Shown: positions 52,283-64,000 of the stretch, piece after piece
Layout: each line of letters starts with the position of its first letter
How positions within the stretch are numbered: the stretch's first letter is position 1
Source of the DNA: Anabas testudineus
Taxonomy: Eukaryota; Chordata; Actinopteri; Anabantiformes; Anabantidae
DNA length: 64,000 bases
Assembly: GCF_900324465.2 (NCBI RefSeq)
Contig: NC_046616.1
Location: 3,378,490 to 3,442,489 of the forward strand
Direction: 5' to 3'
The notes under the pieces: model-generated
Told to the model about the DNA's origin: nothing
What the model saw: the letters and a program-made list of their open reading frames with translations, nothing else
The model's database searches: none
Position numbers and translations under genes: made by a program

Positions 52283-54907
52283 AAATGCATGCTGAGGGTA
52301 TTCCCAGAAGGAAACCTCTGAAAGATATATCAGCACATTGTTTCCATGACACACAGCACGCATAAAAACACATAATAATGCTGGACACAGAACTACACAC
52401 TCACACATGCACATCTACGAACACATTCACACACAGTACATTTGCAAACATCTCATTATTCCAGAGCTTCTGACGTCTTCAGTGCGTGTGACTCAGCCTG
52501 CGGCAGACATCAGAGTCTGCCGCGTAGTGAGTCAGTGCGATTACTCTGCACGGCCCTGACTCTGTTTTAGGACTTCAAATCCTCACAGTATAGCTTACTG
52601 TACGTGTGGTAAGTGCTGAAATCACACATTAAGTGTGTTGAAAGAGTGTATGTGCAGGTACAGAAGCTTTTAAGTGGCGGTTTGAGCTGTGATGACAATG
52701 AGCTTGTGTTCTGTTGGAGTCTGGCGGTGTTTGCTGTCTTGTTGCATGTGCTGAAGAGTGCACAAAGGTTTTCACTAGTGACTTCATCTTTTTGTGTGTG
52801 TTTTGTTATGATAATTTCAGTTATCAGTTAAAGTGTTAAGGGATATTCAAAGTCATCTAAGTGAGTCATAGGTTAGCTGAACATTTCTGTGGATGCCAAG
52901 GAGTAACATAAATGTAGGGAATGAGCATTTATTTAACATAGGTTTTGATTGGCTTTCAATCCCACACAAATGTCTGCAGTGTACCTGTTGGTCCGACTGG
53001 CAGCTTCATCTGAACGTCACAGGTCTCAGTGAAGCCATAATTACCCTTTGGGCTGCAATGGAATAACAAAGAGGCACTAATTCGAAGCCTTTCTGGTATC
53101 AAAAGGTCTTCACAACGTATCCATGTCCTTGTCTGGTTTTACCAGGTAAAACAAAAAAGATTTCAATATGCAGCCGGGTGTAGGAGTGCTGTGATGTGTT
53201 CAAGGTCATTAGGTGGGCACCCTCACAAAAACACGTTTTGTGGAGTTGGTATCACACAATATTGTTTTGTCTTATCACAATATTGAGAAGACTAAACAAA
53301 GGGTTCCAGCGTCCAAGAACTATTACTTAACTGCACCCATGCTCAGACTTGGCAAATCAAATGTTGTGCTTATTGTGCATGTAAATATAGAATATCTCTC
53401 TACTGTATTTAAACGTCATTAATTAAAGGGGTCATAATTTATGTGTTCTGATGTTAATGTTAGCATTAACATGTTACAGATAGTAAGAGGCCCAATGCTT
53501 GACGTGAACATGTGTTTGCATGACCATGTTTCAGTCTGGCCAATTTGTTTTTTAAAATGCTAAAACATTTGCATTTTTTTAATTAAAAATTATAGAATCT
53601 TTCACAAATGGAGCTTTAGAATAAAAGATAAACCATAAATTAGGCATAGTACGGACACTTTAAGGCACTTATATAATGTGTTTCTTACTAAAAAGTGGGT
53701 CAGTTCCTCAAGAGTTAAGAGTTACGGTCACGTCATCAGTAATTGTTGGCTCACTGTCACCCTGTTTTGATGTGCACTGTGGCCTCCCCTTCATCCCTCA
53801 GCCCACTTCTCTTTAAGTGCTGTTTGTGTGTAACTGATTACTTTGCCTCAGCTGGCCATAAAAGTCACTCTATATTTCATGTCCAAATGTGGACTCTCTT
53901 CCATTTAATGAGTTTCTTTCCATATTTACTCCACTTTAATGCGCCTTTGAGTTGCAGTCAGATGGAGATGAGAGACTGAGGAATGCAAGTGAAAAGACAT
54001 ATTTCTTTAATTACCTGCAACTGGGGTTTAATGTGCTGTTTATGGGTCTATTCTAATGCTCGTACTTCGTGTCTGTATGCAATCGTGCAGTCAGTGATGT
54101 AATGTGAGTGCATGTGTACAGGTTGTCGGTATCAGCATGTGTTTTTAAATCTAGCCAATCACGTGTGTTGTTGGAGAACAAGAAGGATCAAATTAAAAAC
54201 ACGAGGACCTCTTTAGACAGTTCCCTCCATCACTTCCACTTAAATAATTTTCCACTTAACTGGCTAACAGACAGAAGCTTTGTTATGAGACTGACAGCTC
54301 AGCCATCGCTCCCTGATTTTTAACTACTTCCTCTGAAACTATCACTGTTCTCTGTCACTATTTTCATCCTTGAACGTTCTTTTTTGCACACACAGGATCA
54401 GACTATGTCTCTGCCACCATTTCTCTATCACTCCATCTCACATTAGTACCTTAATACCCACTCTGTCACAGATATTGTTCATATTTATTGAATGTTTGAA
54501 CAAGTAAACAGGGATAAATGGTGCTTTCTTACACATAACATGCACATCAGTCAAAACATACTGTAGATACAACTATAGTCCGTTCTCATTCCCAGGACGT
54601 CAGATTATGCTCTGTAAAATACTTTTGCATCTCATGATATGAGATGCAAAAATATGATACCTTGTATAGTAGTTTTTCTATTCTTTAAACCTTGCTGAAA
54701 AAATCTAAATGCATTTTTCTGTTTCTGCTTGGGTGCAGAATTTAGGCATTTATGTAAAATTTATAAAAAATAAGAGGCCACACTGTATTTACTAAGAAAT
54801 TAAAGTACTGGGGGCGGGGTGAGAAAACAATCGTCGGTGAACAGATGAAAATTGCTCATTTTCTGTTGCTGGCATGTGTGTTTAGTTGTTTTATGGTTTG
54901 GTCTGTG

Positions 54908-55927
54908 TGAAAGTGTGTGAACCTTTTAAAATTTCATGGTTTTCTGCATTAAATTGTCATAAAATGTGAACTGATTTTCATCTCAGTCAAGAGTATTAAG
55001 AAATATAGCGTGCCTAAAATGATAACACAGAAAATCTGATCTTTCATGTTTTATGCTCTTTATTGAGAACAAAATAGAGACAGTGGAAAAAGAAGAATTC
55101 TTTGATACACTTGAGAATTCATCTTCCCCTCAATCACTGCAAGCTGGCCAGGCCCTGATGCAACAAAGCAGGCGCAAATCATGGTTCCTGCCCTTTACTT
55201 CACAGTTGGGATGATGTTTTCATGATGATGTTCTGTGAACGTTTTACACCAAATGCTGTGTGTTCTCTCTAAGTAGTTCAATATAATTTCATCAGTCCAC
55301 AAAACATTTTTACTAATACTGCTGTGGACTGTCAGTGTGCTCCTTAGCAAACTTCAGGCTGCAGCAAAGTTCTTTTTAGTAAGCAGCCGCTTCCTTCGTG
55401 GTGTCCTGCCATAGACACCCCGCTTGTTCAATGTTTTACCTACTGTAGACTCATGAACACAGATGTTAGCCAGTTCCAATGATGCCTTCAAATCTTTGTC
55501 TGTCACTCGTTGTTGTTTCTTTACCTCATTGATGAGTGTTCGTTTTGATCTTGGGGTCATTTTGTCTGGCCGCCCACTTCTTGGTAGAGTAGCCTCAGTC
55601 CCAAAGTGTCTCCATTTGTAGATTGTTTTAACTGTAGACTGGTGAATTTCTGTATTTGATGTCATCAACAATTCTTGATCATAAGCACATACTTCTTGTG
55701 CAGAACAAACTTTAAAAGTCAGAGTCAGAGCACTGTGAGGTTTTTATTGTTGGTCTCAATAAAAACATGAAAGATCAGATCATTTTTTGGTGTTATTGCT
55801 TTAGGCACATCATATTTGGTAATCCTCTTAACTTAGCTGATGACCAGATCACATTTTATGACTAATTAATGCAGAAAACCATGAAATTCCAAAAGGTTCA
55901 CTCGTGTTTCTACGTTTTCTGCCACTG
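54908..55927 (-). mobile_element. Tc1/mariner remnant (family 2 relative), internally deleted
   Basis: Inverted ends are recognisable: TGTGAACCTTTTAAAATTTC with TGGTTTTCTGCATTAA on the left, and the complement GGTTTTCTGCATTAATTAGT ... GGTTCACTCGTG on the right. A frame at 55354-55671 (minus) encodes the transposase N-terminus: STVKTIYKWRHFGTEATLPR, GRPDKMTPRSKRTLINEVKK, ESTVGKTLNKRGVYGRTPRR. Beyond that only scattered pieces remain (ATCATGGTTCCTGCCC region at 55180), and the catalytic Asp/Glu blocks downstream are gone. Inactive. Confidence 0.85.
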
Positions 55928-56090
55928 TCGGAGAAACAGTAGTTGCTGCCACTTTCTCTGGTTTGTGTCAGGGTAAAGTTTTGAAGTTTTGTTTGTCATG
56001 CACATAAGAATGCTGGCTGATTGTGTGCATGGAATTTGTCACGTTGTAATGGTTAGTGCTTTATTGTCCTTCAATTACAGAAAAATGAGC

Positions 56091-56091
<1 letters not shown>

Positions 56092-56161
<70 letters not shown>
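56092..56161. repeat. (GT)n microsatellite, longest in the window
   Basis: About 35 GT units. Confidence 0.97.
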
Positions 56162-56162
<1 letters not shown>

Positions 56163-58283
56163 ATTGCCCCAGCAAATAAGCCTCTGGTGATGTAACTTCA
56201 TCGAGCTGCACAGATGATGTCACAGACAGACTGGACGATCTCACCATCACAATGGCAAACATCTGGCTCCTATTAATACACTGGTGCATGCACACATACA
56301 CACGAAGATAGAACTTTATGGTTTGTCTCTGACTGGAAGAAAGATGAATCCTGGTTTAAAGGACAGGGTGATAACTACAAGTTTTATAGTTTGATTTCCT
56401 TCCCTGTCACTCGCATCCTCCTCCTCATCTCCTCTGCACAGTCTTCCGTCTCCTGTCTTCGCTCCACACTGGTACGCTACATCTTTAAGATCCATTGCAG
56501 AATATTTAGTGCTTTTAGCCGTGTTACGTGATACCAAACCACCGGGAAGCAAAGCAAACATATATCAAGTGATGTTATGAAAGATTTCAGTCACCTTCTT
56601 CCTAATATAAGATGAATGAATCTTAGCTTAGCATAAACACAGGGAAACAGCCGGCCGGGTTCTGTCTGAAGGAAAAGAGTGATGAGGCCAATGTTAAGAA
56701 AGTGAAGGAAAAACCTTTTTATAAATAGTTTATGTCACAATGCATATGAATTTTACAAGCACAGTTTTATTTAACTAACTGTTTTATTTTAAAAAAACAT
56801 TAATAAACATTTATCCTTGAGTTTTGCTCAAATCCAGTTGGTGGAAAAATTCTAACTATACAGGTTATAAACTTTTCTTTCTTGGATCATGTGACAAACA
56901 TGATCCTTGAGCCACCATGAGCGTTAGTTATCTGTTGGTACAAGTTGGATCTTTGTTACCTCTGACATGAGACGTGAGAACTGTTAAGACACTTTTGTTT
57001 GTGGCAACTGGCGGCTAGCACATACATTCTGCACCTGCGTGAGGAGATTTACCTCTAGAACTACAGACAAACATCGTAAACCATTTTTACACCACTCTCA
57101 CTGACTCGTTTCAGTTACTTCATTTTTGGCCACGTCGCTGTGAAAATACAATGAAGGTGAAAAATGAGCATTCAGTATGTCCCTTCTTGGCTTCTTGCTT
57201 TCATCAGTTCTCTGTTTGTGCAGTGATTCACTAAGCTGATCAGCAAACGAGAGTGGTTTCTCCCGTGGGGACGACCACCAGTTCAAAATGTTGGATATGA
57301 AATGTTGGGAGACACACGGAGGATCCAGCACTGGCCGACGACTGACTGTCAGCTGGATGTGTCGCCGTCCTTTGCTTTTATTGTAATTCATATCACAACT
57401 CGAAGGCTAAACAGGTGAACACTTTTGAGGTATTTGTTCTGGCTCCAATACGTCACAAAAAACAAGGTGTAAAAACAACAAGTTGGGGTTTGATGTGGAG
57501 CTGTGTGTGGAACTATTTCTTAGCCAGATGCAGTGATTTGCCCAAGTCCACTCTGGCTGACATGTTTATTTGAATCAGCTTGAGTTTCATTCAGAAAATG
57601 AGGAGTTTTTAAATGTGTTACAGTGAAATGAGAAGATCGGTGCTGCTGTCATTGGTACATGAAACTTAAACAAGTGCAGTAGGTGAGTGACTGCCAGTAA
57701 ACTGGGGGAGCTAAAGTTAGGACTTGTAAACTTTACTAGAGAGTCTGTGAGTGCCGTCTAACTCTCTCCCAAGCTGTTTTTGAAAATGTTTCTTTGACGA
57801 CAGTCGAAGTGTTGGAGGTCTATAAATACATAATCACACACAGATCATCAAACAGCAGTTCAGAGATGTTTTAAAGTGATATTTAGTTCATTTACTTCTT
57901 CTCCTCCACTCTCACTTTAACTTTCCCAACCGCTCCACCTCCAACAAACCATCTCTCTCCTCCTCCTCCTCCTGTCCTCCCTCCATCCTCCCTCCAGACT
58001 GATGAACTGTAAGTAGAGGGCACAGAAAAGGCCGAACATTCTTGGTTCCTGAGCCAATGCTCAGCTGGAGAGCGCTCAAACACACAGACACACACACTCT
58101 CTCTCTCCCTCGGTCTATCTCACACTCACACACCCCTCCCACTCCTGTGTTGAGTCAGAGCTGGGTTTGACAGAGAAACACAGCTCCCCATGTTCACCAG
58201 TTTGGCTGAATAATAACAGATAACAGGAAAGAATGAGAACAGAGGGTGCGGAGGGATGTGGGGAACACTCTTCATCTTCCCCC

Positions 58284-58302
58284 CTCTCTCTCTCTCTCTC
58301 TC
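58284..58302. repeat. (CT)n tract upstream of the candidate promoter
   Basis: A run of CT units within a wider pyrimidine-rich stretch (58262-58304). Confidence 0.9.
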
Positions 58303-58379
58303 ACATGCAGAAGCAGACAGGATAAGGCTCCCTTCAAACACACCCCCGGGGTAAAATAAAAAGAAGATAGGAGAGATAG

Positions 58380-59480
58380 GTGCAGTGCACGGGCCGGTGA
58401 CATCATACCTTTAAAATCCCGAGGGCGCGGTCATGACGTGACCCATAAAGAAGGAGCACAGAGCAGAACCAGGCAGAAAGTTACACCCCCAGCACCTCTG
58501 ATGCTCTACCCGTTTACCAATTAAGGCTCTTGCTGTGGAGGACTGGAAGAGAGAGAGAGGGGGCTCGAGGAGACGCAGAGCTAGAAAAGAGGAAAAGAGC
58601 GCAGGGACTATCTCTTTCTTTCCTTTACGCCATCAGTGCAACCAATACACCCATTTCCCCCCACCGGGACTGCGCGTGGGGAGGGAGGTCCCGGACCTCG
58701 GTGCAGCACACACACTCACACACAAACACACCCTCTGTGACCAAAGGAACTGCAGGCTGCTGCGCGCACTGACTGAGCGGACCAGAGAGGCACCGTAGAC
58801 GCATTTGAAGATCACAGGCTACGACGCACATGTAAGTTTAACGGCGCTGGTTTGGAGGGAGAGATGCTGTGTGGGCTTTTCTCTCGGGGTTTTCTCTTCA
58901 CCAAACTTTTCCAATGAGTTGTGTCAGTGTGGTTATTGCTCAGGGCGCACGCTGGGAATGGGTGACGTGACGTTTTCGGTCATGTATGATGATGAGGGGC
59001 AGTTTGGTCCGATGGGAGCGGGCTGGCAGAGAGCAGCGGTGCCGTAGCTCCGTATGGCACGCTGCTCTCACCGGGTGGCCCGCCGCCGCTGCGCGCTGCG
59101 CGCTGCGCCACGCCTCACGCACCGCTCACTTTTCCAAAGTCCCTGAAGGTTTGAGGCTGTTTTACGGAGTTACGGGTTTGGTGCCTTTCTCCGTGTTCCA
59201 GTGCTGGCTGTAGTCTGTCTTAGTGTCGGATACCGTCAATCAAACCAGCTCGTTCCTGCACAGAAAGGCTGTTTATGGGCTGTCGCGCACGAGCACGGTT
59301 TTCCGCGTGCACGGCAGCGGCAGCAGCGGCGGACTCAAGCATCTCTCCGGTGTGAGAATTAGGGGCTCCTCACCAAATAAGGCAATGCACGGACACTGAC
59401 TGCAGGGAGCTCTTTAACGGGGGGCCGAGCGGTGGCCGCTTGCGCCCCCCGCCGCCGGTAGCGGGTCTCACATCGCGGGT
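58380..59480 (+). promoter_or_regulatory. CpG-rich promoter region of an unidentified plus-strand gene
   Basis: Base composition changes from AT-rich to GC- and CpG-rich between about 58380 and 59480 (for example 59070-59130 and 59280-59340, dense in GCGC and CGC). TGACGTGA at 58434-58441 resembles a CRE half-site. CCATAAAGAAGG at 58442 is a weak TATA-like candidate upstream of purine-rich transcribed-looking sequence. This is the only CpG-island-like block in the intergenic part. Direction is inferred from the donor at 58831. Confidence 0.5.
58465..58830 (+). other. Candidate non-coding first exon
   Basis: The segment ends with CGCACAT/GTAAGTT, a strong plus-strand donor (58830/58831). Its start is a guess. 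A possible partner exon is 60585-60967: its acceptor is CTTTTTCTGGCAG/GTGATT and its donor ACCACT/GTAAGTG. Neither piece has a coding frame I would trust, so these would be 5'UTR exons of a gene whose coding part is beyond 64000. Confidence 0.35.
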
Positions 59481-62400
59481 CACTTGGTCCAGTATGAACG
59501 GCGGCTTTTCACTTGTAAAGAGGAGGCAGGGGTTGAAGTCCCATCAGCAACCACATTATACCCAACCTGTGGATTTGACCAACAGGTGTCACGGCTTGGT
59601 GCGTGTGCCCCCTCCTGACCCTGGATACAGCACCAGGTGCTTTTACTGAGAGGTGAATGGGATGCTGCCCTTCAGGGTGGGGACTCCCCTGTCAGGGAAG
59701 AGCGCACACGTGGCAAAGTGCCAGAAATTATTTAAACTAATTGAAATAACTTGATGGGAACTCTTTAAACCACAGTAGGCAGTGGTTTAGTTTTAACACA
59801 GGAACCAGAATGAGAGGCTCCGATCTGTTACAGGTTACAGGTGAAGGGAGAAGAGCAACAGTCAGTAAAGTGCCAGTGTCCTTATTATATTTCTAAAACC
59901 AACACTAAACAGTATTTGTTGTTTCTGATGGTATTTCGTGATCTATTGGATGTAAATATAAAAGACAGAAAAACTCTAACCTTACTTAACCTTAATATTG
60001 AATTTGTGATAAGGCCGTGAAAATGTGCCGTCTATTTCTGTCTCACCACTAAAGCAACAGCTCGAGGTTTCCACATAGAGAGTAATAAAAAATAAAGACA
60101 AATGTGCAGAGAAAATACTTTCTATTTAATTTTATATGTGGCACAGAGTTGCTGTGTCTCCGTGTGGTGTGTGGAGGGGATTCATTATGTTCATGTTACA
60201 TTATCACCAGAGCTCAATCTAATAAATACTGTGTTGAAATGTATTTTCTCCCAAATGTTTATGGGTCCAAAGCAATAAGAAGAATTGTGTGTAGTCTAGT
60301 CAGAGGGTTAATGTGGGGTTACTGATGCTAATTTGTTGATGTTCATGTGCCTGGACTAATCATTACAACCATCAGAGGAATCTAATAAACTGAGTTTTAT
60401 TGGAGGCATGAACACTGTTACAAAAGCACTGTCCTCAGTAAAAGGGCCTTAGCTGCAGGTGATGCTATCTGCTACCTCACCATCTATTCCTCTTCTCCTT
60501 TAAAAGCGTGATTGAAACAGTGGAATGTGATTATTTTCTTCTTAAAGTGAATGTAACCTGCTGTTTCCAACTTTTTCTGGCAGGTGATTTCACGCTGAGG
60601 TCATAGCATTCCTGTACACCCTCCATCTCAAACACAGTTTTTAGATTGTAGGCTTTGGGTGTCAGAGTGACCGTGCACGTCCAGCCAGTAAACCAGGAGC
60701 GAGTTCAATGGCCGCATCTTCTCAGCTTTATAACGACTTGAAGATGAGAGAGTCGTGAAGTGAAAGGAAGAGGTTGCTGGCACAGAAAGTGTGAGACGCA
60801 AACTTGCAAACCAAACCTTGTTCTTTCTTGACGCTTCTTCACCTACTTACACCCAATAGGTGCCACCCAGAGTCACGCACATGCACATGCTGTCTGCAGG
60901 AAATTGAAAGGAAGGCGATCACTTTGCTCTAATCTGTGCATCTGACTTGCTGCCTCTCCACACCACTGTAAGTGTGTGTGTCATGTGGTTAGCGGCGTTG
61001 CATGCAGCGTTCATCTAACTTCCTTTACTCTGCTCAACTTGTGGCTGATTGGGTGTGGCGAGTGAGAAGCTGCTGGTATCACAGGATGATACTAATAAAA
61101 ATATCAGTGGGAAAACATCATTAACATTATCTAGACCAAACTAAGTGTTTAAAACGAGCTTGCTATCTCTCAGGACGCTCTTATTTTACCATTAATTCAC
61201 AGAAATACTGAAGAAGCGTTTAACTTCGCTCCTCATCCTTTGGGTTTCATGTAATACTCTTGATCCAGGAAACGAAGCTTATAGTGCTGCTGCTCATTGT
61301 AGGCTTTGGCAAAAGGTCTGACATGTAAGTGAGATGTGAAATAATATTGCAGGATTAGCTGTATTACTCATCTCACCCTTGGATTTGGCTCAGCTTCCCA
61401 AAATCCTAATAAGATCTTCTGTCAGTTTTGGCACAACGCATGACTTCTTCAAATTTTGCCTCACTCAAAACTTGTGTGCTCATGCCTTTGAGCTTGTATG
61501 AAGCTTTTAAATCTGATTTGAACAGCTACAGTTTTTTATCAGTGATCGAAGAATTAATCGTCTACTTACGTAAAAGCTGAAAAGTAATATATTGCATTAG
61601 TGGATTAGAACTGTATAGTTAGTAGTTAGTTAATAATAAAGCACTGGAAGGTATTTTTGTAAATATGATTCATTACTAATTATTAGTTACGGTCGAAGCG
61701 GGGCATGAACTCAACTAATCCACTGAAAGATAAAGCATTTTTTCAGAATAAGTCCAGATTATAGAGGATGAAGCCTGAAGGAGAAAGAAGTCTGAGGCAG
61801 AGGGAAGAAGAGGTGGATAAATATAGGAAAAGCAAAGGTCCCAGAGGACATGAGAACAGTACGATTCCCAAAACACTCCAACATGTGGTGTGAGACATAA
61901 TCACTAGAGGGAGCCAGACAACAGAGCAGAGCGCTCAGTCTGGTCTCCACATCCTGACATGTTGTAATGTGTTTGGTCAGCTCTTGATGTCCCCGCCCGT
62001 GTTTTGTCTCCTGTTTATTTGGCAAATTCCATTGAAACAATAGACCGCTCCACTGTGACTATTTCATCAGTCTTCACAGCTCTAACTTATTTAACTAGGA
62101 GTTCAATCAGTGGATGAACTCGTGTCCGTTCACCTAAAACATCTCAGTGTCTTAAAGTTTCACATCTTTTCAACTCATTTCTGCTGCTGCCCCGTTTCTC
62201 TGCTCCGCCCCTGTCGTCATTAGTTTCATATTTTAATTATGGCCTGGAAATTGTTGTGACTGGTTTAAATATAATGACAACTGGGAAATTGAGCAAATTA
62301 CACGCCTAGAGGGAACAGAGTATGAAAATATGTTGTCCAGTCAATGTAAAACATGCTGGTGCCACATCGTGTGTGTGTGTGTGTGTTAATAAGGCTCTTT

Positions 62401-62491
62401 TATTGGGGTGTTATTAAGGCTGGGGGCTCCAGGGTTGTTTCGGGGGTGAGGGGCATTCTTGAGATTCTCCCTTGACCAGACACACACACAC

Positions 62492-62538
<47 letters not shown>

Positions 62539-64000
62539 GCGAAGCATTCTTGATGGCTGCTGGCCACGCTGTGGCTCCTGGCACTGAGCTCCTTATTTAG
62601 TCAAAAAGCTGCAGAGTCACATCTCTAACTCTGTCTTTACAGCCACTGCTGTTCTCTCACTCACACAAAGAAATGAATCAACATGCATGAACTTGTGTGT
62701 GCTTGTGAGATTTGCAGATGTTATTGAGTGTCATAGTTTAATGAACCTCGGTCAATGAGTTTCAATCTGTTTCACAAATTTTCTCGAGACGTGGTCAAAA
62801 TCAGCGAAGAAGCATTTATCATGTGCATCCTGCAGCTTCACTGAGAACAGGAACAAATAAAAAAAAAACACAACAAGACTAGATCAACTTATCTGAAACT
62901 ATCATCCTCATGTAAACACACTCTGTTCCAAGGCTGGACTTGTTTTTAGTTATTAGTGTAGTTAAAAACGTCAGTAGGCTTTTTATGATATCAAAGTTCT
63001 TTTCTTGAGGTGAAAACACATTAAGCTAAGCTATTTTCATATGTGGCTAGTACCTCAGCCCCCCTTCCCCCCTTTAATTGCTTTACTTAAATTATTTCAT
63101 TACTGTGTCTCCCAGGGGATTTCTTTTGCATGAAACCAGATCAGAACTGACAGCTGCAACATGTGCAGGACTTCTGGGATATAATTTTTGCTACCACATC
63201 ACTCTTTTATCTCCTTTCTTTTAAATAAATGTGTCTCTAATGCACATAGGATGATGCATTTAATGCAAACAAGGAAACTACTCTCAAATAGCTTTGTCAT
63301 TAGTCCATCATAGAGTGTGTACAGTGTGTGATCTCCTCCAGCTGTCTGGTCAGTACAGCAAAGACAAGCTGGAGACAAACAGAGGAGGTGAGTAAGGCCG
63401 GTGTCTAGACGCTCAATGTCTAGTTGATCCTCACTGTAACCTCTTTACAGATAAGACCTCAAAAACAGCATGTGTAAGCAGACAAAAGTAGAAACTTAGA
63501 TTACTACTGTTACTCTGAAAGTCCAAACACGAACAACTTCACCGAAAAGAAAAGTTGGCCAAAGCTGCATCCAGACCGAGCACACAAACAAACATAACTG
63601 TGTGACCTTATGAGGAGTCAGTGACGTTTATATCCCTCTAGATATCTCAAATATTTATTTCCCTGCCGCCTGGGACCCATGAAGATGAGCAACAGATGAG
63701 CTCATGTGCTGAATGTGAGCCCTCTATCTTTATACATCTGCTGTCCTATCACTTATCCGTCTCAGAAACCTCCCTTTCCTCCAAAAACTGCATTACTGTG
63801 ACAAACGATGGGACGGAGGACGCAGGACAGGACTGTTCCCAAAAGGATCAGGGCTGTATTGGGGCTGAGGATAAGGGAGAGCCTTGTGTTTTGCTAAACG
63901 ATGCCAAACAAGTCTTTTCACTGTGCTGCTGTTAAAGATTTGACCTTGTCTGCAGCCTCTGAACACTGAGGCGTCTTTATCTTAGACAAATAAAGAAAAT
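59481..64000. other. Probable intron/intergenic; no coding exon seen
   Basis: Contains a possible 5'UTR exon at 60585-60967, a short (GT)n at 62371-62386 and a (CA)n at 62480-62533. No conserved protein segment is recognised. Confidence 0.4.
62480..62533. repeat. (CA)n microsatellite
   Basis: About 26 CA units with one interruption near 62492. Confidence 0.97.

Larger units (their letters stand above)
46206..54900. other. Intergenic; no gene seen
   Basis: Long CA/GT tracts are listed separately. Apparent open frames here are mostly products of those tracts, or lack splice context, codon bias and recognisable domains. Confidence 0.5.
55928..58380. other. Intergenic; no gene seen
   Basis: Contains the (GT)n tract at 56092-56161 and a CT-rich, GA-rich approach to the candidate promoter (57898-58310). 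No coding sequence is supported. Confidence 0.45.

Noticed and set aside
58530-58798. Open frames beginning just after the candidate promoter
   Set aside because: Overlapping frames in GC-rich, purine-rich 5'UTR-like sequence with no protein features. The good donor at 58831 would interrupt both.

Overview
The window looks like nuclear DNA of a ray-finned fish, probably a percomorph teleost. It has intron-bearing vertebrate genes, long (CA)n/(GT)n microsatellites, Tc1/mariner transposons, L2- and RTE-type LINEs, and a tandem array of fish-type olfactory trace-amine receptors. I cannot name the species from sequence alone.

Region 1 (1-31.4 kb) is a tandem array of five intact trace amine-associated receptor (TAAR) genes, all on the minus strand (called a-e here: 5944-7169, 10145-11372, 16729-17956, 24305-25485, 27567-28813), plus two receptor relics (about 4905-5012 and 9690-9778). 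Each gene has a short first exon (N-terminus and TM1) and a second exon carrying the rest. The intron (197-241 nt) sits at the same codon in all five. By counting from conserved anchors, all five lack the classical amine-binding Asp 3.32 (Pro instead) and carry Asp 5.42. That is the non-classical amine-recognition arrangement known from a large clade of fish TAARs. The array grew by segmental duplication: flanking sequence and an unclassified 0.7-kb repeat recur with the genes, and genes d and e share about 0.6 kb of upstream flank. Mobile elements have filled the space: an RTE LINE that is nearly whole, an internally deleted RTE copy inserted into a Tc1 element, a 1.56-kb Tc1 element with about 200-bp inverted repeats, other Tc1 and hAT remnants, three L2 pieces, a Rex1/CR1-like fragment and a degraded Ty3/Gypsy fossil.

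Region 2 (33.6-42.7 kb) holds two conserved housekeeping-type genes on the minus strand. One is an 8-coding-exon DNase I-family gene (best match DNASE1L1, with a hydrophobic C-terminus). The other is the ribosomal protein gene rpl10 (6 coding exons). Two rpl10 introns each carry a copy of the H/ACA snoRNA SNORA70. RPL10 and DNASE1L1 are also neighbours on human Xq28, which supports both identifications.

Region 3 (42.7-58.4 kb) has no gene I can support. It holds simple repeats, a Tc1 remnant at about 54.9-55.9 kb, and several hairpins.

Region 4 (58.4-64 kb) begins with a GC- and CpG-rich stretch that looks like a plus-strand promoter and non-coding first exon ending in a good splice donor at 58830/58831. 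The coding part of that gene is probably beyond the window. The remainder looks intronic.
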